A stretch of DNA of 16,076 bases from Wenzhouxiangella sp. (GCA_007135355.1 SLJA01000351.1:1-16076); one strand, 5' to 3'; shown: positions 1 to 6,729, counted from the first letter of the stretch. Program-made: numbers and translations. Notes: generated from the letters alone by a model not told the origin.

Positions 1-234
1 CAGGTAGATCAGGGAAAAGATCACCGTGCCGTAGAACAGCCACAGCCACCAGCGCGGCATGGGATTGTTGAGTTCTTCCAGGTCCTCGTCCCAGACATGC
101 CCGGTGGTTTCCTGGCCTTCGGCATTGGTGCCGGTGGGGACCTTGGTCTTGCCGGTGGCGATGAACAGCCACACCATGCCGGCGGTAAAGGCCAGCGTGA
201 TGATGACCACAAACCAGTGCCAGAACGCACTCAT
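1..234 (-). CDS. ccoP: CcoP, diheme subunit of cbb3-type cytochrome c oxidase (N-terminal part only)
   Basis: The window edge cuts this gene, leaving the first 78 codons. CcoP is a membrane-anchored diheme c-type cytochrome that passes electrons to CcoO and CcoN. The visible part has a first membrane segment (about residues 5-26), the family-typical acidic stretch WDEDLEELNNPMPRWW (about 48-63) and the start of a second membrane segment. The two CxxCH heme sites of the family would lie beyond base 1. The ATG at 232-234 overlaps the ccoQ stop codon (ATGA) and has a strong Shine-Dalgarno, AAGGAGG, 7 bases upstream. Subunit order and the WDEDLEELNNP motif make the identification firm. Nothing can be said about the missing C-terminal portion. 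Confidence 0.95.
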   Translation of the reverse strand, partial: MSAFWHWFVVIITLAFTAGMVWLFIATGKTKVPTGTNAEGQETTGHVWDEDLEELNNPMPRWWLWLFYGTVIFSLIYL

Positions 235-389
235 GACGAACCCTCCTTGCGTTGTTCTTTCTTGTCGTCTTCATCCAGCGGCAGGTGCGCCTGCTCTTCG
301 AAGTCATCCTTCTTCTTGATGAAAAAGACCCAGATGGTGATGCCGACGAAGGCCAACATGGCAAAAGCCGTCCACAGTCCGCTGCTCAT
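231..389 (-). CDS. ccoQ: CcoQ/FixQ small subunit of cbb3 oxidase
   Basis: This is a 52-residue single-span membrane protein. The membrane segment is at about residues 4-24 (ending IWVFFIKKK), followed by a charged Asp/Glu/Lys-rich cytoplasmic tail. In characterised systems CcoQ helps assemble or stabilise the cbb3 complex and has no cofactor. I chose the ATG at 387-389. An upstream start at 419 would add ten residues that are translated from the end of ccoO. The chosen start overlaps the ccoO stop as ATGA, and its own stop overlaps the ccoP start as ATGA, so translation of the three genes is probably coupled. A GGAG lies about 10 bases upstream. Length and position between ccoO and ccoP fit the family. 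Confidence 0.93.
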   Translation of the reverse strand: MSSGLWTAFAMLAFVGITIWVFFIKKKDDFEEQAHLPLDEDDKKEQRKEGSS

Positions 390-1006
390 CGCTGGTTGGC
401 TCCGTTCTGGCCGGTCCATTGCGTGCCCAGGCCCTGCAGGTAGGCAATCAGGGCATCCATTTCTGTCTTGCTCTCCACCGCTGCCGCCGCGTTTTCGATG
501 TCTTCTTCGCTATAGGGATGGCCCAAGCGCTTGAGCGCGCGCATGCGGCGCTCGACCCGCGCGCCATTGACCATGCGCTCGGCCAGCCACGGGTAGGCCG
601 GCATGTTGGACTCCGGCACCACGGCGCGTGGGTCGATCATGTGCAAGTAGTGCCACTCGTCGCTGTAGCGCCCGCCGACCCGGGCTAGGTCCGGCCCGGT
701 GCGCTTCGAGCCCCACTGGAAGGGCCGGTCGTAGACGAACTCACCGGCCACCGAATAGTGGCCGTAGCGTTCGGTCTCTGATCGAAACGGGCGGATCTGC
801 TGACTATGACAGCCGTAGCAGCCTTCCGCGACATAGACGTCATAGCCGGCCAGACGCAGCGCGCTGTAGGGCTTGACGCCCTCGGCCGGCTGCACGATTG
901 CGCCCTTGAACATCAGCGGCACGATCTCGACCAGACCGCCGAAGCTGATGGCGATGACGATGAGGACGGCCATCAGGCCGATGTTTTTTTCGATTTTCTC
1001 ATGCAT
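386..1006 (-). CDS. ccoO: CcoO, monoheme cytochrome c subunit of cbb3 oxidase
   Basis: This is a 206-residue membrane-anchored c-type cytochrome that carries electrons from CcoP to the catalytic subunit CcoN. It has an N-terminal membrane anchor (about residues 10-33). The heme c attachment site is CYGCH at 63-67 within EGCYGCHSQQIRPF, and the likely axial ligand is Met135 in ESNMPAYPWL. The conserved RTGPDLARVGGRYSD block is at about 102-116. The ATG at 1004-1006 is preceded by GAGGAG in a 25-base gap after ccoN. A longer open frame to 1147 reads into the ccoN coding region and was rejected. The stop overlaps the ccoQ start. Length and motifs match normal CcoO proteins. Confidence 0.97.
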   Translation of the reverse strand: MHEKIEKNIGLMAVLIVIAISFGGLVEIVPLMFKGAIVQPAEGVKPYSALRLAGYDVYVAEGCYGCHSQQIRPFRSETERYGHYSVAGEFVYDRPFQWGSKRTGPDLARVGGRYSDEWHYLHMIDPRAVVPESNMPAYPWLAERMVNGARVERRMRALKRLGHPYSEEDIENAAAAVESKTEMDALIAYLQGLGTQWTGQNGANQR

Positions 1007-1031
1007 TTCTGTCTGCTCCTCGTCAGCTGGA

Positions 1032-2459
1032 TCAGGCGTGGCTGGGTGCCGGAACCGGCACTTCCTCGGTCTGCTTCGGCGCCATCTGCCAGGTCTTGTA
1101 GACGTTGTAGACCATGAAGAACATGCCCGACAGGAACACCATGCCACCCAGCAGGCGCAGGTAGTAGTACGGATAAGTGGCCTGCAGCACCTCGACGAAG
1201 GTGTAGGTCAGCGTGCCGTCTTCGTTGAAAGTGCGCCACATCAGGCCCTGCATGACGCCGGCAATCCACATGGCGACGATGTAGAGCACGGTGCCGATGG
1301 TCGAGGTCCAGAAGTGCCATTCGATCAGACGAGTCGAGTACATCTTTTCGACTCCGAACAGGCGGGGAAAGAGGCTGTACAGCGCGCCGATCGAAATCAT
1401 CGCCACCCAGCCCAGCGCGCCGGCGTGGACGTGGCCGATGGTCCAGTCGGTATAGTGCGACAGCGCGTTGACCGTCTTGATCGACATCATCGGCCCCTCA
1501 AAAGTCGACATGCCGTAGAAGGACAGGGCGACGATCATGAAGCGCAGGATGGGGTCGGTGCGCAGTTTGTGCCAGGCCCCGGACAGGGTCATGATGCCGT
1601 TGATCATGCCGCCCCAGCTCGGCGCCAGCAGCATCAGCGAGAACACCATGCCCAAGGTCTGAACCCAGTCGGGCAGGGCGGTGTAGTGCAGATGGTGCGG
1701 GCCGGCCCACATGTAAATGGCGATCAGTGACCAGAAATGCACGATCGACAGGCGGTAGGAATAGATCGGCCGTCCGGCCTGCTTGGGCACGAAGTAATAC
1801 ATCATCCCCAGGAACCCGGCGGTCAGGAAGAAGCCGACCGCGTTATGCCCGTACCACCACTGCACCATGGCATCGACGGTGCCGGAGTAGATCGGATAGG
1901 AATGGGTCAGCCCGGTCGGCAGCGCCAGGTTGTTGACGATGTGCAGCACCGCCACGGTCAGGATGAAGGCGCCAAAGAACCAGTTGGCGACGTAAATATG
2001 CTTGACCTTGCGCTTGACGATGGTGCCGAAGAACACGATGGCATACGACACCCAGACCACGGCGATCAAAACGGCCAGCGGCCAGATCAGCTCGGCGTAT
2101 TCCTTGCCCATGGTCAGGCCCATGGGCAGGGTGATGGCCGCGCCCACGATCACCGCCTGCCAACCCCAGAAGGTGAAGGAAGCCAGGCCGTCGGAGAACA
2201 AACGGGCATGGCAGGTGCGCTGCACGCAGTAATAGCTGGTGGCAAACAGGGCCGATCCGCCAAAGGCGAAAATCACCGCGTTGGTATGCAGCGGCCGCAG
2301 ACGGCCGTAGCTCAACCACGGGATCTCCCAGCCCAGATTGGGCCAGATGAGTTGCGCTGCAATGAAGACGCCGACCAGCATGCCGACGATGCCCCAGACC
2401 ACGGTCATGATGGCAAATTGCCGGATGACCTTGTCGTTATAGGTAGTGCCTTGGCTCAT
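1032..2459 (-). CDS. ccoN: CcoN, catalytic subunit I of cbb3-type cytochrome c oxidase
   Basis: This is a 475-residue, about 12-helix heme-copper oxidase subunit that reduces oxygen to water in the inner membrane at low oxygen. All expected ligands are present. His58 (RPLHTN) and His345 are the likely low-spin heme b ligands, and His343 (IGHVHAG) the likely high-spin heme b3 ligand. CuB ligands are His205 (WWYGHNAV), His255 and His256 (AGPHHLHYT). Tyr249 is the expected His-Tyr crosslink residue. Glu321 lies in FEGPMMSIKTVN. I chose the ATG at 2457-2459, which has AGGGGT about 7 bases upstream. A longer frame to 2543 would run into the operator. It is the first gene of ccoNOQP and lies behind an FNR-type site. 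Confidence 0.98.
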   Translation of the reverse strand: MSQGTTYNDKVIRQFAIMTVVWGIVGMLVGVFIAAQLIWPNLGWEIPWLSYGRLRPLHTNAVIFAFGGSALFATSYYCVQRTCHARLFSDGLASFTFWGWQAVIVGAAITLPMGLTMGKEYAELIWPLAVLIAVVWVSYAIVFFGTIVKRKVKHIYVANWFFGAFILTVAVLHIVNNLALPTGLTHSYPIYSGTVDAMVQWWYGHNAVGFFLTAGFLGMMYYFVPKQAGRPIYSYRLSIVHFWSLIAIYMWAGPHHLHYTALPDWVQTLGMVFSLMLLAPSWGGMINGIMTLSGAWHKLRTDPILRFMIVALSFYGMSTFEGPMMSIKTVNALSHYTDWTIGHVHAGALGWVAMISIGALYSLFPRLFGVEKMYSTRLIEWHFWTSTIGTVLYIVAMWIAGVMQGLMWRTFNEDGTLTYTFVEVLQATYPYYYLRLLGGMVFLSGMFFMVYNVYKTWQMAPKQTEEVPVPAPSHA

Positions 2460-2501
2460 GGGAATGACCCCTGTTTGAAAGATGTCCCTGCAATGCAGCA
2501 A

Positions 2502-2507
2502 ATATTG
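2502..2507 (-). promoter_or_regulatory. Likely -10 element of the ccoNOQP promoter
   Basis: Read on the minus strand the hexamer is CAATAT. It matches the -10 consensus at only three of six positions, but these include the important second A and last T. It implies a start near base 2495 and a leader of about 35 bases to ccoN. This places the FNR palindrome centre exactly at -41.5, the class II activation position. The hexamer alone is weak. The spacing to the FNR site is the main support. Confidence 0.5.
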
Positions 2508-2529
2508 ATGAAATCGCCCGGTCAGAAAA

Positions 2530-2543
2530 TTGATCGAGATCAA
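2530..2543 (-). promoter_or_regulatory. FNR/ANR-type operator upstream of ccoN
   Basis: TTGATCGAGATCAA is an exact match to the FNR-family consensus TTGAT-N4-ATCAA, and the whole 14-mer is a near-perfect inverted repeat. It ends 70 bases upstream of the ccoN start codon. FNR or ANR is an oxygen-labile iron-sulfur regulator, and it commonly activates ccoNOQP operons when oxygen falls. The same site sits about 80 bases upstream of the divergent DUF2868 start, so an effect on that gene is possible but unproven. The site is palindromic. It is assigned to the minus strand because of its spacing to the cco promoter. Confidence 0.85.
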
Positions 2544-2582
2544 TTTATGTTGATTTAGTGCGAGCTAATTGATGCCTCGTCC

Positions 2583-2588
2583 TATAAT
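2583..2588 (+). promoter_or_regulatory. Candidate -10 element of the DUF2868-DUF3482 transcript
   Basis: The hexamer is a perfect TATAAT. No recognisable -35 hexamer is present 16-18 bases upstream. Transcription would begin near 2595, after the possible TTG/ATG starts at 2569/2572 and before the GTG at 2623, so it favours the GTG as the real start. The FNR palindrome would be centred at about -58.5 from this start, close to but not at the usual class I distance of -61.5. Confidence 0.4.
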
Positions 2589-2622
2589 CGAAGGTCGATT
2601 TCACGCGGGGCGCGCCCAATTC

Positions 2623-4065
2623 GTGAGCAAGGCCCGTTTATCTGCCGCTGACTGGTTGCTGACCGAAACCGTGCGCCTGCACGAGGAGCGCCATGGCCGC
2701 GGTGGCGACGACGACACGGCCAACGCCCTGGCGCGCAATGCCGGGCCGAATCTGACTTTGCGCCTGGCGCGGCGCGCTGCCGCGCTGCCGGCTGCGGCTT
2801 CGGTTCGTGCGGATTTGGCCCGACTGCGTCGACTCGCGCTTCGGCTTGGCGGGCTGGTGCTGGTCTTGGCCGCGCTGGCCGGGGGTCTGGCCGCCATGGC
2901 CAGTACCGCCGAGCGTGAGATCGGATTTCTGCTGGCGGCGGCATCGCTGCTGGCCTTGCCCACGCTCATGCTGCTGATCTGGCTGCTACTGATGCTGCTG
3001 AGCCGCCCCAGCCGTGCCGCGGCCAGCCTCAGCGGCACGGTGGTGGCGATGGGCATCAGTCGGCTGGGACCGCGTCTGCTTGACGGTCCGCTGGCGGCCG
3101 AGACGGTGGCAGCCAGCGGTGGCTTGCTGGGCACCGCGCCGGGTCGTTGGGCCTTGAGTGCCATGGCTCATCTGTTCTGGGTGGTCTACAGCCTGGCAGC
3201 ACTGGTGGTTCTGGTGCTGTTGTTTAGTGTGGCCCAGTACGACCTGAGCTGGGGTACCACGCTGTTGAGTGACGAAAGCGTGGTCGGCCTGATCAGCGCG
3301 CTGGCCTGGTTGCCGGCCAACCTGGGGTTGATCGACCCGCCGCGGGCAGATTGGATATTGGCTGGCCGCGAAGGTCATCAGCCGGGATCTACGCGGGCCG
3401 AGTGGGCCAGCTTCCTGCTGGCCCTGGTTTTGGTGTATGGCTTGCTGCCCCGGCTGTTTCTGGCCGTGCTCAGCGCGCTGTTGGCGTTTTTCGGGCTGCG
3501 TCGCTTGCATCTCGACACCCGGCAGCCCGGCTATCTGCGCCTGGCCGGCGTGCTTAGCGATAGCGCCGAGGTGGATGTGCATGGACAAGCGCCGGCGGCT
3601 CCCCCCGCGCGCCGCAGGCGCGTTCCGCGTGACGCCGATGGTCCCCCCTTGCTGGTCGGCATGGAACTGGAGCGGTCGGACTGGCCGGTCAAACTGCCTG
3701 GTCAATCCTGGCAGGTGCTTGGTCAAGCGGACACGCGTGCGCAGCGACGTCAGCTGCTGGCAGCGGCGGAAGGGTTCCTGCGCCCTCCGCCGGCGTTGAT
3801 CGCGCACTGCTCGGCGCTGCGCACGCCGGACGAAGGTACCGGCCGTTTTCTGGGTCGCCTGGCCGATGCCGCCGAGACCTTGCTGGTGATCTGGCTTGAC
3901 CAGACCGGGCGGCTGGAAGCGCGTGATATCGACCCGCGGCAGCGGATTGCCGACTGGCGTTCCCTGGCCGATCGGATCGGCGCCGCGCTGGTGGTTCTGG
4001 ATGCTGATCAACCCGCCCCTGGCGCCTTGGCCGAACTGACTGCATTGCTGGAGCCTGATCAATGA
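2623..4065 (+). CDS. DUF2868 domain multi-pass membrane protein
   Basis: The function is unknown. The 480-residue protein opens with a charged cytoplasmic-looking region (LSAADWLLTETVRLHEE), as I recall for DUF2868 proteins. Four hydrophobic segments follow at about residues 74-94, 100-127, 178-202 and 263-290. After a basic Pro/Arg-rich linker (about 322-336) comes a soluble C-terminal domain to residue 480, including LLVIWLDQTGRLEARDIDP. I prefer the GTG at 2623 because family resemblance begins there and a TATAAT at 2583-2588 would start transcription after the alternative TTG/ATG at 2569/2572. The ribosome-binding site is weak (GCGGGG). Its stop overlaps the next gene as ATGA. The two are usually neighbours, so this protein is probably a membrane partner of the GTPase. 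That role is inference. Confidence 0.85.
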   Translation: MSKARLSAADWLLTETVRLHEERHGRGGDDDTANALARNAGPNLTLRLARRAAALPAAASVRADLARLRRLALRLGGLVLVLAALAGGLAAMASTAEREIGFLLAAASLLALPTLMLLIWLLLMLLSRPSRAAASLSGTVVAMGISRLGPRLLDGPLAAETVAASGGLLGTAPGRWALSAMAHLFWVVYSLAALVVLVLLFSVAQYDLSWGTTLLSDESVVGLISALAWLPANLGLIDPPRADWILAGREGHQPGSTRAEWASFLLALVLVYGLLPRLFLAVLSALLAFFGLRRLHLDTRQPGYLRLAGVLSDSAEVDVHGQAPAAPPARRRRVPRDADGPPLLVGMELERSDWPVKLPGQSWQVLGQADTRAQRRQLLAAAEGFLRPPPALIAHCSALRTPDEGTGRFLGRLADAAETLLVIWLDQTGRLEARDIDPRQRIADWRSLADRIGAALVVLDADQPAPGALAELTALLEPDQ

Positions 4066-5462
4066 GCCGTCAGGAGCGCAAGCCGTTGCGGCTGGCGGTG
4101 GTCGGGCATACCAACACGGGCAAGACTTCGCTGATCCGGACCCTGTTGCATCGCCGCGATTTTGGCGAAATCGACAATCGAGGCGGCACCACGCGCCAGG
4201 TCGCCTCGGCGGCGCTGGCCGTGGACGGCGAAACGCTGATCACGCTGTACGATTCTCCCGGTCTTGAAGACGCACCCGGTCTGATCGAGTGGCTGGAGGC
4301 TCTGCCCGGCGAGCGTCATGACGGTCCCGACCGGATTCATCGACTGCTTACTGAAGACCGCGCGCGGGCTCGTTTTGACCATGAAGCGCGTGTGCTTGAT
4401 CTGATGCTCAATGTCGATGTGGCCCTGTACGTTATCGATGCGCGTGAGCCGGTGCTGGAGAAGTACCAGGACGAGCTGGCAGTCCTGGCGTTGTGCGCCC
4501 GGCCGATGCTGGCCGTGCTCAATTTTGTCGTCAGCCCGGACAGCCGCGAGGCCGAGTGGCGCGACGCCTTGGCTCGGGTTGGTCTGCATACGGTGCTGGC
4601 CTTTGATGCCGTGGTGCGTGACCCGGCCACGGAACGCCGCTTGTTTGAAAAACTGGCCAGCCAGCTCGACGCCTTCGCGCCCACGTTGCAAACCTGGCTG
4701 GCCCACCGCGAAGGCGAGGAAGAGCAGCGTTTGGCGGCGGCCTGCCAGAGTGTTGCCGAGTTGCTGATCGACGTGGCCGCGGCCGAACGCCTGGCCGAGC
4801 TGGGCGCACCGGCCCAGCGCGCGCGCGTCATGGACGAATTGAAAAAAGCCGTTCGCAAGCGCGAGCAGGTTTGTGTCGCTACACTGCTGGACCTTTATCG
4901 CTTTGGCCGCGAAGACTACGCTGACGAGGACCTGCCGCTTAGCGACGGGCGCTGGTCCGAGGATCTGTTCGACCCCGACACCTTGAAATACCACGGTATC
5001 CGCGCCGGCGGTCATATTGGTGCCGGGGCCGGGGCTGGCGCCATGGTCGACGTTGCAACCGGTGGCCTGAGTCTGGGCACCGGCACTCTGGTGGGTGCGG
5101 CCGTGGGGGCCGGGGTCGGGTTGGTGCGCGGTTTTGGCACTCGTCTCGGCGACCGCTTGCGCGGCCGTGAACGATTGATGATTGATGATCCCACCCTGCG
5201 CCTGCTCGCGGCGCGCCAACTCGAACTCCTGGCAGGCTTGCGTCTGCGCGGCCATGCCAGCCAGGCGCCGCTCAAACCTGCCGAGCGCAAGAGCTGGGCT
5301 GAAAACAAACTCCCCGACGAGATTCATGTCGCCCGCCGCCACCCCGGCTGGTCTGCGCTCAACATGGCCCACGGCTCTGACCCGGCCCGCGGTCGCGCTG
5401 TCGCGCAACTGGCTCGGTTGATCAATCGCAATTTTCTGAAGTCAGGCCCTGATGGGCGCTGA
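4062..5462 (+). CDS. DUF3482 domain GTPase, Era-like (membrane-associated candidate)
   Basis: This is a 466-residue P-loop GTPase with a C-terminal DUF3482 region. The G1 loop is GHTNTGKTS at residues 15-23, a likely G2 is GGTTRQV at 41-47, and G3 is DSPG at 64-67. Where a G4 NKxD is expected, after the strand LAVLNFVVSPD (about 150-160), only Asn154 is kept, so guanine recognition may differ. Residues about 315-360 are a Gly/Ala-rich stretch with GxxxG-like spacing (GAGAGAGAMVD, LVGAAVGAGVGL) that could contact or insert into membrane. It overlaps the DUF2868 gene by 4 bases, so the two are co-translated. The cellular role is not known. Ribosome- or membrane-linked roles of other Era-family GTPases cannot be transferred to it without data. 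Confidence 0.88.
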   Translation: MSRQERKPLRLAVVGHTNTGKTSLIRTLLHRRDFGEIDNRGGTTRQVASAALAVDGETLITLYDSPGLEDAPGLIEWLEALPGERHDGPDRIHRLLTEDRARARFDHEARVLDLMLNVDVALYVIDAREPVLEKYQDELAVLALCARPMLAVLNFVVSPDSREAEWRDALARVGLHTVLAFDAVVRDPATERRLFEKLASQLDAFAPTLQTWLAHREGEEEQRLAAACQSVAELLIDVAAAERLAELGAPAQRARVMDELKKAVRKREQVCVATLLDLYRFGREDYADEDLPLSDGRWSEDLFDPDTLKYHGIRAGGHIGAGAGAGAMVDVATGGLSLGTGTLVGAAVGAGVGLVRGFGTRLGDRLRGRERLMIDDPTLRLLAARQLELLAGLRLRGHASQAPLKPAERKSWAENKLPDEIHVARRHPGWSALNMAHGSDPARGRAVAQLARLINRNFLKSGPDGR

Positions 5463-5696
5463 GGTCGACCCATCTTGGACCTTGCGCCAGGCAGCAGCCG
5501 TAGAAAAACAACGCCTCTTGTGTCATTGACCAGGACTAGCGCTGGTAATACGCGCCGTGGTGAGTTAAACTTAAAAAGCCTGTAGATTATGGCAGTGAGC
5601 ATTTAGGTCGTTTTCCCTCCCGGTTTGCCTCCGAAATTCCCCACTCATAAGCTGCAAGCTTTCTCATTTTTTGTTATTTCATAAGGTAGTAAGAAC
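5463..5696 (+). promoter_or_regulatory. Intergenic leader region of the cold-shock gene
   Basis: This 234-base gene-free region is AT-richer than its surroundings in its second half. I find no clear terminator for the upstream GTPase gene. A TTGACC at 5526-5531 is a good -35, but the nearest -10-like sequences are too close (14 bases or less), so no promoter is called. A short hairpin, AAGCT (5649-5653) with AGCTT (5657-5661), is followed by a T-rich run. AAGG at 5683-5686 is the likely ribosome-binding site. Cold-shock genes often have long structured leaders, so this is probably one, but no specific motif proves it. Confidence 0.4.
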
Positions 5697-5900
5697 ATGG
5701 CAACTGGTTCCGTCAAGTGGTTCAACGAGGCGAAGGGTTTCGGTTTCATCAGTCAGGATGATGGTGGCAAGGATGTATTCGTCCACTTCAGCGCCATCCA
5801 GGGCAGCGGCTTCAAGACGCTGGCTGAAGGTCAGAAAGTCACCTTCGACATTCAGGATGGCCCCAAGGGTCCGCAGGCCGCCAACGTCAACCCGGCCTGA
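5697..5900 (+). CDS. Cold-shock protein, CspA family
   Basis: This is a 67-residue single cold-shock domain protein that binds single-stranded RNA or DNA and acts as an RNA chaperone in the cytoplasm. RNP1 is KGFGFI (about residues 13-18) and RNP2 is VFVHF (about 26-30). The opening MATGSVKWFNEAKG is diagnostic of the family, and the length is normal. The ATG at 5697 has AAGG 10 bases upstream after an AT-rich leader. The gene appears to be its own transcription unit, because a strong terminator follows 25 bases after the stop. Which paralogue it is (cspA, cspD or other), and whether cold induces it, cannot be read from the sequence. Confidence 0.97.
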   Translation: MATGSVKWFNEAKGFGFISQDDGGKDVFVHFSAIQGSGFKTLAEGQKVTFDIQDGPKGPQAANVNPA

Positions 5901-5906
5901 TTTCCC

Positions 5907-5922
5907 AACCTGGTAACAGGTT
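5907..5922 (+). other. Small GNRA-loop hairpin just after the csp stop codon
   Basis: AACCTG pairs perfectly with CAGGTT around a GTAA loop (GUAA in RNA, a GNRA tetraloop). It begins 6 bases after the csp stop, and a TTTT run ends it (5921-5924). It lies directly before the main terminator and may protect the mRNA 3' end or act as a minor first terminator. The pairing is seen; the role is inference. Confidence 0.6.
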
Positions 5923-5925
5923 TTC

Positions 5926-5955
5926 AAAAAACCCCGCATAAAAGCGGGGTTTTTT
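5926..5955 (+). terminator. Rho-independent terminator of the cold-shock gene
   Basis: A perfect 12-base-pair stem, AAAAAACCCCGC with GCGGGGTTTTTT, encloses the 6-base loop ATAAAA. It has a GC core and ends in six T residues. Because the opposite flank is six A residues, it would also work on the minus strand, although no minus-strand gene approaches it. It separates csp from the YceH-family gene. Confidence 0.95.
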
Positions 5956-6036
5956 GATCCATGTCCATTCCTGGCGTCGACAAGACGCCTACACTGCCGG
6001 TTGAGAATACGGAATGCGGACCCCATTCAACCGGCC

Positions 6037-6729
6037 ATGCACGATTTTTCATCAAGCGAAGCAGTACTGCCGTTCGATCCGCCCTTGAGCGCGGAAGAGG
6101 CGCGCGTGCTGGGTTGCCTGATCGAGAAGGAGGCGACCACACCTGAAGCCTACCCGCTGACGCAGAATGCCTGCGTGACTGCGGCCAACCAGAAAACCAG
6201 CCGCCACCCGGTCATGAAACTGGACCCGGGTCGGGTTGGTCAGGCGCTCCGTCAGCTCGAGCAGCGCGAACTGGTGCGCAGCGAATTCGGCGCCCGGGCC
6301 ACCCGCTATGCGCACCTGGTCGACAGTGCGTTGTCGCTGACGCCGGCCCAGCGCACGCTGGTCGGCTTGCTGCTGCTACGTGGACCACAGACCCTGGCCG
6401 AGCTTTTTTCGCGCAGCGAGCGGATGCATCGATTCGACGATCTGGACGAGGTGCGTTACTGCCTGGAAAGGCTGGGTGGTCGCGATGAACCCCTGGTTGT
6501 ACTGGTGCCGCGCGGTCCAGGGCAGCGCGAAGATCGCTACGCTCAGACGCTGGCCGGGCGCGTTCAGGTCAGTGCCGCGGAGCGCACGCCGGCGCAGTCC
6601 GATGTGCCCGAACAGTCGTCAGCCGGCCCAGCCATGGAGCAGCGCCTGAACGCGCTGGAAAGCCGCGTTGCCGCGCTTGAGGCCGGCATGAAGATGCTAT
6701 TGCCCGGCGGACCGCACGCCGCCGGTTGA
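6037..6729 (+). CDS. YceH/DUF480 family winged-helix protein
   Basis: This 230-residue protein matches the YceH (DUF480) family of tandem winged-helix proteins, which are cytoplasmic and have no firmly established function. The family opening LSAEEARVLGCLIEKEATTPE is at about residues 18-38. It continues through YPLTQNACVTAANQKTSR and a second winged-helix unit beginning LTPAQRTLVGLLLLRGPQT (101-119). A short coiled coil, MEQRLNALESRVAALEAGM (about 200-218), closes it, as in the family. I chose the ATG at 6037. There is no clear ribosome-binding site, and a TTG at 6001 in the same frame is possible. TCGACA (5977-5982) and GAGAAT (6003-6008) resemble promoter boxes but are 20 bases apart. The 3' end overlaps the convergent lipoprotein gene by 33 bases. 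Confidence 0.9.
   Translation: MHDFSSSEAVLPFDPPLSAEEARVLGCLIEKEATTPEAYPLTQNACVTAANQKTSRHPVMKLDPGRVGQALRQLEQRELVRSEFGARATRYAHLVDSALSLTPAQRTLVGLLLLRGPQTLAELFSRSERMHRFDDLDEVRYCLERLGGRDEPLVVLVPRGPGQREDRYAQTLAGRVQVSAAERTPAQSDVPEQSSAGPAMEQRLNALESRVAALEAGMKMLLPGGPHAAG

Noticed and set aside
2986..4062. 358-codon minus-strand frame opposite the DUF2868 gene
   Set aside because: It is rich in Gln, Arg and His with no membrane or domain pattern. The plus frame encodes four clear membrane segments and couples to the next gene.
4059..5408. 449-codon minus-strand frame opposite the DUF3482 GTPase
   Set aside because: It has the same codon-aligned register as the true gene. The plus frame has P-loop motifs and an ATGA junction; this one has Gln/Gly-rich text with no motif.
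5526..5551. TTGACC and TAATAC as a csp promoter
   Set aside because: The -35 is good but the spacer is only 14 bases and the -10 matches three of six positions, so a promoter is not called.
5977..6008. TCGACA and GAGAAT as a promoter for the YceH-family gene
   Set aside because: The -35 matches five of six, but the 20-base spacer is too long for a confident sigma-70 promoter.
5679..6026. 115-codon minus-strand frame opposite the cold-shock gene
   Set aside because: It is codon-aligned with csp and passes through the strong terminator. The csp frame is unmistakable.
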